Shown here: positions 8,077 to 15,570 of the stretch, piece after piece
How positions within the stretch are numbered: position 1 is the first letter of the stretch
How the letters are laid out: the number at the start of each line of letters is the position of its first letter
Source of the DNA: an uncultured Mycoplasmataceae bacterium
GTDB taxonomy: Bacteria; Bacillota_I; Bacilli_A; Mycoplasmatales; Mycoplasmoidaceae
Direction of reading: 5' to 3'
Length of the DNA stretch: 16,840 nucleotides
NCBI GenBank assembly: GCA_949299825.1
Contig: CASGBP010000047.1
Span: 1 to 16,840, forward strand
Translations under genes and position numbers: made by a program
Notes under the pieces: generated by a model
Told to the model about the DNA's origin: nothing
Seen by the model: the letters and a program-made list of their open reading frames with translations, nothing else
Database searches by the model: none

Positions 8077-8082
8077 ATTTTT

Positions 8083-8481
8083 GTGTTTGATTTTATTAAG
8101 AATAATTTTAAGAAAATACTTTATCTTCAAATGGGGTTAAATATTCTAGCAATACTCATTAGTATTTTAGCAATTGTTTATTTTAATTATAAAGACGTCA
8201 TATTTGGTACACTTGTTATTCCTGTTGTTATATATAATTGATTAGTATTTGGTTTAAAAATTCTTTACCTAATAAGAGAATCTAAACCAAATAAAATCCA
8301 ATTGTTATTGTTAATTGGTCCTTCTACATACTTTTTGGGTTCCTTAGTTTCTACTATTTTATTCTTTATTAGTATGACAAATATTTGGTCAATTGGAGCA
8401 ATTATAATGGTCATTTTATCGATTACTTACTTAGCTTATAATGGATTATCATTTAATAAAAATTTAGTGGAGTTTTATTAA
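8083..8481 (+). CDS. Small four-helix membrane protein of unknown function
   Basis: A 132-residue hydrophobic protein in a frame broken by one UGA Trp; another Trp is UGG. A basic N terminus (residues 1-15) precedes four likely membrane helices at about residues 16-37, 42-68, 77-101 and 106-127, with the charged loop REKSKPNK-like segment (RESKPNK) between helices 2 and 3. The GTG at 8083 is chosen because the -10 box ends six bases before it; the next ATG in frame (8131) has no ribosome binding site and would cut into helix 1. The stop overlaps the pncB start by one base (TAATG), so the two are translationally coupled. That makes a role in transport or membrane association of the nicotinate pathway conceivable, but this is only context. 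Family not recognised. Confidence 0.72.
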
Positions 8482-9536
8482 TGAATAAGAAATTTTTAAA
8501 TCATAAATTAATTAAAAATAACTTTTATAGTACTTATTATTTTTTAAAAACTAAGGAAGTAATAGATAATGATAAAAATTATCATATTTCAACTTTACAG
8601 TGAAAAACCAACAATGACATTGAATACATGGTGGCAGGAATTAAGGAAATTCTTAGTATTTTAAGGATTTCTTTACCTAAAAAAACATTAAGACAACTAA
8701 TAATCAAATATCCTAAGGAAGGAACTATTATCAAAAAAGGTCAATGTGCTTTTAGTATTACTGGTCAATACTCAAAGTTTTGTCATCTAGAGAACATAAT
8801 TGATGGAATCTTGGCGAGAAGATCTTCGGTTGCAACAAATTGTTGAAAAATTCTTTCTTTGGTTAAACCAGAAAAAATTGTATTCATGAGTGATCGTAGT
8901 GATGATTATCGCATGCATCCATATGATGGATATAGTGCATATATTGCTGGTATTAGACAATTTTCTAATCATTCACATATTGCACTTATAAAGGATAAAA
9001 ATCTGCAAGTTTTTGGTAGTATGCCTCATGCCTTAATCCATCAATATAATGGTGATATAGTAAAGACTTTTTTAGCTTATAAAAAAATTAAGGAGTATGA
9101 TGGAGTAATTCTAATTGATTTTAACAATGATGTTATTAATGAATTAAAAAAATTAACACCTTACTTTGATCAGATTAAAGGAGTTAGATTAGATACAAGT
9201 ATTAATATGATTGATAAATCATTGCAAAATAGAACAACCAAATTATATGGAGTAAATGACAAATTAGTTAGACTAGTTAGAAATTATCTAGATAAAAATA
9301 ATGGAAAACATATTAAAATCGTAGTTTCTAGTAATAATAACTATGATACCATAAGTAATTTTTCAAAGCTTAAAACTCCAATTGACTTTTATGGTATTGG
9401 TACTTATTTGACTAGTTTAAGTCTTCATTTTACAGCTGATTTAGTAGATATTGATAATAAAAATTTTGCAAAAGTTGGTAGAAAAAAATTAGATGATAAA
9501 CACCTAATTACTTGAGATTATAAATCAATTATTTAA
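8481..9536 (+). CDS. pncB: Nicotinate phosphoribosyltransferase
   Basis: A 351-residue enzyme that converts nicotinate and PRPP to nicotinate mononucleotide, the first step of NAD salvage (Preiss-Handler pathway). Seen in sequence: YYFLKTKEV at the N terminus and a PEGT-like PKEGTIIKKGQ, then the conserved ILARRSSVATNCW (about residues 110-122), HPYDGYSAYIAGI (146-158), GSMPHALIHQ (179-188), a DFNND acidic loop and GVRLDTS; the last matches the D-S-G/DT-S PRPP-handling region of the family. Trp codons are UGA, including one near the C terminus (9513-9515). Length is at the short end, as in mollicutes. The ATG overlaps the upstream stop. Its last 8 bases overlap the 3' end of the convergent deoC. 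It could be confused with quinolinate or nicotinamide phosphoribosyltransferases; the motifs favour nicotinate. Confidence 0.87.
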
Positions 9537-10482
9537 GTAAATTAGATTGATCAATTCCTTTATTTTTTTTCTTTTTTTCAATTACAATTTCCTTTAAATT
9601 AATTGTTGTTTCTTTTTTTACATCAACAAGATTATCTGGATTGGTATTAGCATTATTTTTATTAACCAATTTCTTAGTTTCTCTTTTGCCAATTGGTATT
9701 TCTTTAACAATTTGTTTATTATTTTTAAATACATCCTTCAAAATAGTGTTCTTATTAGAATCAAAAAAGTTTGGATCATCTTTAGTATTTAAAACTATTT
9801 CAACTCCCTTTGAAGTTCCAATCCGATTTGCTCCAGCTCTTATAAAATCAATCGCTTCATGGTGGGTTCTTATTCCACCAGCAGCTTTAATTTGAATCCT
9901 AGAAAAACGTTGAGTTCTTCACTTATCTCAATTACGTACATCATCAATTGAAGCACCAGCAACCCCAAAACCAGTCGAAGTTTTAATAAATTCAGCTTTA
10001 GTCATTGAAACAACTTTAATTGCAAATTCCTTATCTTCTTCAGTCAATAAACAAGTTTCAACAATAACCTTAACTGTACGATAACCAGATGCTTTTACTA
10101 CATCATTAATTTCCTTAATTATTTTGCTAGAATTTCTCGCTTTTAAATCTGCAATGTTTAACACCATATCAATTTCATCAGCACCATCAGTTACAGCACA
10201 AACAGTTTCATATATTTTGGCTAATGGTGAATTCTGACCTAGAGGAAAACCTACAACTGTACATATTAAAACATCAGTTCCATTCAATAATTCCTTACAC
10301 AACTTAACATAACAAGGATTAACACAAACTGATTTAAAGTTATAATCAATTGCTTCTTTACATAGTCTTGTAATATCTTCTTTTGAAGCCACTGGACTAA
10401 GATTAGTATGATCTATAAATGACTCTAATGTGTCACCATCATCTTCTCGTTCTCAAATAATTTTCACATGGTATTTGGACAT
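9529..10482 (-). CDS. deoC: Deoxyribose-phosphate aldolase with Lys-rich C-terminal extension
   Basis: A class I aldolase that splits 2-deoxyribose 5-phosphate into glyceraldehyde 3-phosphate and acetaldehyde in deoxynucleoside catabolism. Seen in sequence: FIDHTNLSP, VCVNPCYV, VVGFPLG, GADEIDMVLNI, the Schiff-base Lys in IKTSTGFG (Lys167) and the second active-site Lys in IKAAGGIRT (Lys199), then GANRIGTSKGVEIV. The core ends near residue 231, where most DeoC proteins stop (220-230 in many bacteria). Here the same frame runs on for about 86 residues (232-317), hydrophilic and rich in Lys, Asn and Thr (KDVFKNNKQIVKEI, GKRETKK, IEKKKKNKG). UGA Trp codons occur at residues 10, 185 and 188. The ribosome binding site is GAGGGAG; it lies 15 bases after cls. 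The tail overlaps the end of pncB. Confidence 0.94.
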
Positions 10483-10497
10483 ATAAACTCCCTCTAT

Positions 10498-12048
10498 TTA
10501 AAATAATGGTTCAAAAAACAATAGAAATATCATAATAAGTTTACCATAAATGTTCTTAATTAAAGATTTATCTTTAATTTTGTGTATAACCTCAGTTGAA
10601 GCTTTAGTTGTTTCTAAAAAATCTTTTGCTAAAGAATCATTCAATTTTTTATCATAAATAATGTTTGCTAATTCATAATTTATGTTTAATGCTCTAGCAT
10701 CCATATTTACTGATCCAGTAATCACTAAATTATCATCAATTATGATAGATTTACAATGAGTAAATCCATTATATTCATAAATTTTAATACCATTATTAAT
10801 TCAAGTAGAATATTTTAAACGATTCATATGAACTATAAATTTCTTATCATCAGGATAACCAGGAACAATAATTCTTACATCAATTCCAGCAGTTGCAGCA
10901 TCTATTAAAGTGTTTTCTAACTGTTCTGTTGGATAAAAATAAGGAGTATTAATTCAAATTCTTTTTTTAGCCATCGAAAAAGTTAAATCATAAAAATTAA
11001 ATGCCTTTCAAATGTTTTTTTCTGGAAATGAATGATAAGTTTGGATTACTTGTTTGTTGTTTTCTTTAGAATGTTTAATAGTAAGTAATTCTTTTATAAC
11101 ATCAACTATTTGTTTACTATCCCCATCAGAATAATTTATTCAATCAAGTAAGAAAACTTTTAAATAGTCTTTAACTACTTCGCCTTTAATTGAAAACATA
11201 TGATCTCTTCATTGATGAAATTCTTTATTTTCATTAATGTATTCATCAGCTATGTTAAAACCTCCAATAACACCTTCTATTCCATCAATAATTAGTGATT
11301 TTTTGTGATTTCTTGAATTATCTAAAGTATTAACGATAAAAAAACTTTTTCTTTTGAATGTAGTGGTTTCAAATCCATATTCAGTTATTTTTTTTCAAAA
11401 TTCCTTTTTTACTTTTTTTCTTGAACCAACTCAATCATATAAAACAAAAATTTTTACACCTTGTTTACTTTTTTCATATAACTCATTAAAGATTGCTTTA
11501 AAAAATACTCCATCTCTAAAAATATAGAAATTTACGAAAATATATTTTTTAGCTCTTCTTATTAAATTTATACATTCATTAAAAATTGGTTTATTAGCTA
11601 AAAATACAATGTCACCTAAACAAGATTTATTAATAGTAGTGTTTTTACAAAACGTAAAAATTTTATTAACCAATTCATTGTCTGTAACAACCATCTTTTG
11701 TTCATCAAATTTTGTTATCTCTTTAATGTAATTAATATTTTTTTCTAATTTTTTTTGCTTCTTTTTACCAAAAGGATTTACACCTGTTCATAAAAAAATT
11801 AAGGCTGAAAAACCAGGAAAAATCAAAAAGGAAAATAATCAACTTTTTTTAGTTAAATTAACCCTTTTTTTATCAAAATAAATATAAATACCAAATGCTA
11901 CATTAATTAAATGATAGAAGATTAAGGTTACTAAAACAACTGTAAATAAAATTTCTAACTGATAGATTGATGTAACAATAATCAAAGCTATCATTGCAAA
12001 AATAAAAATAAAAGTTAATATAGCACAAATTCATTTCAATCACTTCAT
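10498..12048 (-). CDS. cls: Cardiolipin synthase (phospholipase D family)
   Basis: A 516-residue membrane enzyme that condenses two phosphatidylglycerols into cardiolipin and glycerol. Seen in sequence: two N-terminal membrane helices (about residues 3-27 and 33-57) plus a third hydrophobic stretch (68-90), then two phospholipase D HxKx4D motifs, HKKSLIID (His248, Lys250, Asp255) followed by GGFNIADEY, and HCKSIIID (His431, Lys433, Asp438) followed by TGSVNMD. WINTPYFYP before the second motif is also typical. The length matches the family. Several Trp are UGA. The ATG follows a weak GAGTAG; it lies 6 bases after the S1-like gene. The C terminus is hydrophobic (IMIFLLFFEPLF), which is slightly unusual. 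Confidence 0.95.
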
Positions 12049-12054
12049 TTACTA

Positions 12055-12396
12055 CTACTCATTATCTTCATCATAATTTTTTATATCAAGTGACACTGTT
12101 TTTCTTAAAGTTTTATAATGATTAGCAGTTGAAACAATCTTTCTTTTGTCCTTCATTAATTTAGGATGACACTGTTTATAGGATAGTTTTAAAGTATTAT
12201 CATCATTTACCCCAATAACCTTAAATTTATAAGTAGGATAATTTGAAAAAAATCTTTTTAGATTAATGATTGGGAAGTCACTAATTTCAGAATAAGCACA
12301 ATAACCTATTAATTCATTATTTGTGACAACTCTTAGATCATTATTATCTAAAATATCAATTTGTTTAGAAACTATTACATAAACTTTTTTTGTCAT
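12055..12396 (-). CDS. S1-like RNA-binding domain protein
   Basis: A 113-residue protein with the layout of a single S1 (OB-fold) domain: an N-terminal strand VYVIVSKQID, GYCAYSEISDFPIINLKRFF in place of the usual GxVHISEISDxxVxxxxxFF, then YKFKVIGVNDDNTLKLSYKQ and CHPKLMKDKRK, echoing KVIxIDxxxxxLxLSYKxxRPELLK of small mollicute and Firmicute S1 proteins. A basic, Thr/His-containing tail ends in the acidic DEDNE. By family knowledge such proteins bind RNA or ribosomes; the target is unknown. GGTAGGT precedes the ATG. It sits 7 bases after the ECF gene and 6 before cls. No UGA codons. The assignment rests on pattern resemblance only. Confidence 0.62.
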   Translation of the reverse strand: MTKKVYVIVSKQIDILDNNDLRVVTNNELIGYCAYSEISDFPIINLKRFFSNYPTYKFKVIGVNDDNTLKLSYKQCHPKLMKDKRKIVSTANHYKTLRKTVSLDIKNYDEDNE

Positions 12397-12403
12397 TATT
12401 TAC

Positions 12404-13228
12404 CTACCACTTTGTTTTAATTGTATTAATAACATTATTGAATTGATATTTAATTGCCACAATAATGGAAAATACCAAAAAAATGTATACAGGGGTTTTA
12501 ATAGATTCTTTTAGAACTCTTGGAATTAAATAATACATTGCACCATATTGTAAGTACTTAGATGGATTTAAACCATTGTTAATGTATTTATAATACTCCA
12601 CATACGAATATGGTCCAAGAATAAATGAAAATAAAGCTATTACTAAGATTATTAACATTGATACATATAAGTAAGTTATGTAATTATCAATGTTTCTTTT
12701 ATGTTTATAGTTCCTATACATAAAAATGCTTTGAACTTCATTTATAACTAAGAAAACACCTATAGCAACACAAATTACAATAATAAAGATTTTCTTATTA
12801 ATGATTGTGCTTGCTCCAGAAAAATTGTTATTGTCAATTAAATCAAATTGAAAAATAACTATAAATATTGTAAACAATATAAAGGAAAAAACAAAGAATT
12901 TTTGGATAATCATTAAAAATGTAATTGATTTGTTTTTACATAAAAAAAATAGTCCTGAAAAAAAACCTGAAAAAAAACCTATAATTGGTTCTTGAATTGC
13001 AAACAACCAAAATCATATTGAACCATTTATAACTCAAGCTAATGTATCAGATACTAGTCCAAAAATAAAACCTATGATTGGTCCATACATTCATCCAACT
13101 ACATATATAGGTAATCATGAAAAAGATAACGATATCCCAAACATAGGAATTGGAACTGAGAATATTCCTAAAACTAATCTTATCCCTAACATTATTGATA
13201 ACATCACAATAAAGTAGGTATGCCTCAT
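12404..13228 (-). CDS. ECF transporter substrate-binding (S) component, folate/vitamin type
   Basis: An integral membrane S component that captures a vitamin and docks to the shared ECF energising module (encoded elsewhere). From the ATG at 13226-13228 it is 274 residues with about six helices. Seen in sequence: IRLVLGIFSVPIPMFGISLS, then PIYVVGWMYGPIIGFIFGLV followed by SDTLAWVI and GFFSGFFSGLFF, the GPxxGxxxGxxxD pattern of folate-family S components. The substrate cannot be told from sequence. Start uncertain: GAAGGT lies just before this ATG, but the frame stays open back to 13321, right behind the upstream stop, and the extra residues (KNKNKLWSFLFPLKPLKV) look like a normal basic N terminus. 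No ATG, GTG or TTG begins that longer form; ATA (13307-13309) after AGAGGT is possible. UGA and UGG both encode Trp. Confidence 0.82.
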
Positions 13229-13321
13229 TACCTTCAATGGTTTTAAAGGAAATAAGAATGATCATAATTTATTTTTATTTTTTGATGATTGTTTTAATGA
13301 AATGAATATTGATACCTCTAC

Positions 13322-14707
13322 TTAAATTGGAGAAAAAGGATTTTTGCCTGAACCAAAAAAGCTACCAAAACCAGATGACTCTATATCGTTTTGGTCAAAT
13401 TTAATTCTCCCTGATTTAATATCCTCATAATATTCTTTTATTTTGTCATTTATTCTATTAATATCTAATTTTGGTTTAATAATCATTAATGAAACAGTAA
13501 CTAAGAAAATTATTCCAATTAAGCATATTAAAATAATTGTAAAAACATAATATGCACTATATATTCCAAGATTTGCAACATTATTAAAACTCAATGAAAT
13601 GTTACGAATGGTAATTGTAAATGATGGCAAATCCTTATTTAGTAACATATTTTGATAAACACTCAAAATACTATTATTTACCCCATTGAATATTAAAGGA
13701 AAAACAATTTGAATTAATCCAAGAATAATAATACATCAAGAAAAATATGATCTAAATGCATATTGAATGTTATCATTTTTAAAATTTTTAACTTCTTTAT
13801 AAACATAATAAATTGTCATAAACAATACAACAACTAAAAGAGTACTACCTAAGATTAAACTCATGGAGGTAGGAAAATTAAATAAATATCCTCTATTGAA
13901 TAACACATTTCTTATTTGAGAAATATCTTGAAAAGTTATGTTGTTGGTTGACTCGTAATTATTTAAATATTCAGTAATTACCGTTTCATTTGCAAGTGCA
14001 AAATCTTTAGACACAAAACTCAAAATGATTGTAATAACAAAACCTATTAAAAATAACAATCAAAAACCATAAAGTGCATACTTAACTATTTTAAAAATCT
14101 TAGGTTTAGAATCAAATTGATAAAACTTATTTTCTAAAATATCCTTACGCAATAAAAAACTAGCTTGTTGTTTAATTAATCCATCTGCTATATCATCTAA
14201 AGAAACATTGTTTTGTCTCAAAAAGTCTTCAGAATTACTATAATGATAACCAGCATTTTTATTATCATCAACTTTTTCAGTTTGAACAACTTCAATATCT
14301 TCGTTGGTTTTTTCTAGTTTGGTTTTTGTTGTTTTAGTTTTACCTGAAGTAAATCCAACTAAAATTGCTTCTCAATCTAAATTGTATGAATTTTTTAATA
14401 CAACTTTAACATAATTGATCTTATCCTTGATGTCATCCTCATCAATTTGCTTTATTGAATTAAGTTTGACTGTTTTATTTGTCACACTAGTGTAAGCAAT
14501 TTTAAACTCATCTATTCTAATATCATCTATTTCTAGTTTAGCTTCTAAAAAATTACAAACACTCAATAAATCGATCATAGCCTTTTGTAGATTGTTATCT
14601 TTTTTTAAGGCAGAAATAGTATCTTTGTTCAAAAAAATTATTGACAAAGTTTGAACTAATTCATCATATATTGTGTGAAAATTATCTTTTTTATTACTCT
14701 TTTCCAT
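13322..14707 (-). CDS. Large membrane protein of unknown function
   Basis: A 461-residue protein, continuous when UGA is Trp. Residues 1-205 are soluble and charged, with predicted helices (TIYDELVQTLSIIFLNKD, VCNFLEAKLEIDDIRIDEFK) and a Thr/Lys-rich linker near residues 120-140. Four membrane helices follow at about 210-232, 282-303, 320-342 and 383-409, and a charged tail ends in GFGSFFGSGKNPFSPI. The segment between helices 1 and 2 (about 50 residues with several Asn) would lie on the other side of the membrane from the N-terminal domain. It heads a five-gene operon with the ECF S component, the S1-like gene, cls and deoC. The ATG lies six bases after a TATAAT, so the mRNA is probably leaderless; there is no Shine-Dalgarno. 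I do not recognise the family. Confidence 0.82.
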
Positions 14708-14713
14708 TTTTTC

Positions 14714-14719
14714 ATTATA
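14714..14719 (-). promoter_or_regulatory. Predicted -10 box of the five-gene operon (leaderless)
   Basis: TATAAT on the minus strand is followed by six bases (GAAAAA) and then the ATG at 14707, so transcription should begin at or next to the start codon. No -35 consensus is seen. It abuts the plus-strand -10 at 14721-14726. Confidence 0.6.
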
Positions 14720-14720
14720 A

Positions 14721-14726
14721 TATAAT
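14721..14726 (+). promoter_or_regulatory. Predicted -10 box for the small hydrophobic peptide gene
   Basis: TATAAT on the plus strand, almost overlapping the divergent minus-strand -10 (13 bases hold both). The transcript would have a leader of about 55 bases. A TGTAAT at 14753-14758 is a weaker alternative. Confidence 0.4.
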
Positions 14727-14788
14727 GGTTTTTAAAAAGTTTAAAAAATAATTGTAATGTAATAAAATTTAGTTTGAGGAGGAGAAAA

Positions 14789-15016
14789 ATGAGAAAATTT
14801 TTAAGCGTTTTTGGATTATTAGCACTTACAGTAGTGTTAGCAATTGTAGGTATTGTTTGTTTAGTTGGTATTACAAATGGTAATATATCTGTTGATGGAA
14901 TTACTCCTGAAAATGCACTTTTAATTGCTGGAACAATTGGTGGTTTAGGTGGTGCAATTGCTACTGCTATTTTAACTATTGCTAACTTCTTTACTGCTAA
15001 GACTTACGACAAATAA
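14789..15016 (+). CDS. Small hydrophobic membrane peptide (two helices)
   Basis: A 75-residue protein with basic N terminus MRKFLSVFG, a membrane helix or signal-anchor at about residues 8-29 (LLALTVVLAIVGIVCLVGI), a short polar loop (NGNISVDGITPEN), and a second Gly/Ala-rich helix at about 43-68 (LIAGTIGGLGGAIATAILTI), ending in FFTAKTYDK. The ATG at 14789 is chosen over the TTG at 14774 because AGGAGG (14777-14782) lies six bases before the ATG, and the TTG frame would translate through the ribosome binding site. Own promoter and terminator, so monocistronic. The glycine-zipper-like second helix suggests oligomerisation in the membrane; holin-like, toxin-like or structural roles cannot be told apart. 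Family not recognised. Confidence 0.78.
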   Translation: MRKFLSVFGLLALTVVLAIVGIVCLVGITNGNISVDGITPENALLIAGTIGGLGGAIATAILTIANFFTAKTYDK

Positions 15017-15057
15017 TTAATTTATATTATTGCTTTTTAAAATACAAAAATATGATG

Positions 15058-15085
15058 AAAAATGTTGGTGAAAACTAACATTTTT
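15058..15085. terminator. Bidirectional intrinsic terminator
   Basis: An 11-bp stem (AAAAATGTTGG at 15058-15068 with CTAACATTTTT at 15075-15085, one G-T wobble) and the loop TGAAAA, followed by a T-run. It can end the 14789 transcript (+) and the polC/HNH transcript (-). The last codons and the TAG stop of the HNH-like gene form one arm. Confidence 0.8.
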
Positions 15086-15569
15086 TATTTTGTTCCAAAA
15101 ATTGTATTACTTGTTTTAATTGATCTTCATTCAACCAATCCTTAAATGAATTTATGTCAAATTGTCAATCAATGGTTGAGTTCAACATATTTTCTTCATA
15201 TAAACCCTCAACATAATTATTTGCATCTTGATATGTTCATTTATTAACCTTTATTAAATGATGAACTGCTCTATTTGATCTATTTTTAACTGATGCTAAG
15301 CCTAAATGGATAGACTCATGACAATGTGAACATACACAAACAATAGCAGCTAGTTTAACTGTTTTACTTTTTCTATCAAATATTCAATATTCATGTGCAT
15401 GAAAATATTTAGTATTTTTTAATTGGTTAATTGAAATATTACAACAATAACAAGTTCAATTCGCCTCATTTCTTATTTTTAATGAAAGATTCTTTCATTC
15501 TTTAGTTGAAAGCATTTTTCTTAAATTCAAATATCAAAGGTTACTAGGAATTAAATTAATATATATCAT
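15075..15569 (-). CDS. HNH-endonuclease-like zinc protein
   Basis: A 164-residue protein interrupted by many UGA Trp codons, so standard-code searches miss it completely. Seen in sequence: an N-terminal YINLIPSNLWYLNLRKML, then C40-Y-C-C43, a central H57-A-H59-E60-Y-W, KLAAIVCVCSHCHESIHLGL with C80-x2-C83-H84-x3-H88, and NRAVHHLIKVNKWTYQDANNYV. This CxxC...HE...CxxCH...H layout is that of zinc-bound HNH-type domains, and the LIPxxxWxxNLRxxLS...WD start plus the HLxxVNxWTxxxAxxY tail recall a family of uncharacterised bacterial and phage HNH proteins. Nuclease activity is inferred. It starts one base after the polC stop with no Shine-Dalgarno, implying coupled translation. Its stop lies inside the terminator hairpin. 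Confidence 0.75.
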
Positions 15570-15570
15570 A

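Noticed and set aside
7757..8082. A tRNA, SRP RNA or other structured RNA gene in the largest gap
   Set aside because: No cloverleaf, GGTTCAA-type T-arm or other known RNA core was found by eye; a covariance-model scan would be needed to exclude it.
8787..8972. Minus-strand 61-codon frame inside pncB
   Set aside because: Antisense shadow of conserved pncB residues.
9641..9895. Plus-strand 84-codon hydrophobic frame opposite deoC
   Set aside because: It is the complement of the conserved aldolase core and its tail; no promoter or Shine-Dalgarno.
13047..13265. Minus-strand 72-codon frame in the ECF S region
   Set aside because: Different frame from the S-component signatures; shadow only.
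14774..14788. TTG at 14774 as the start of the small membrane peptide
   Set aside because: It would translate through the AGGAGG ribosome binding site; ATG 14789 has ideal spacing.
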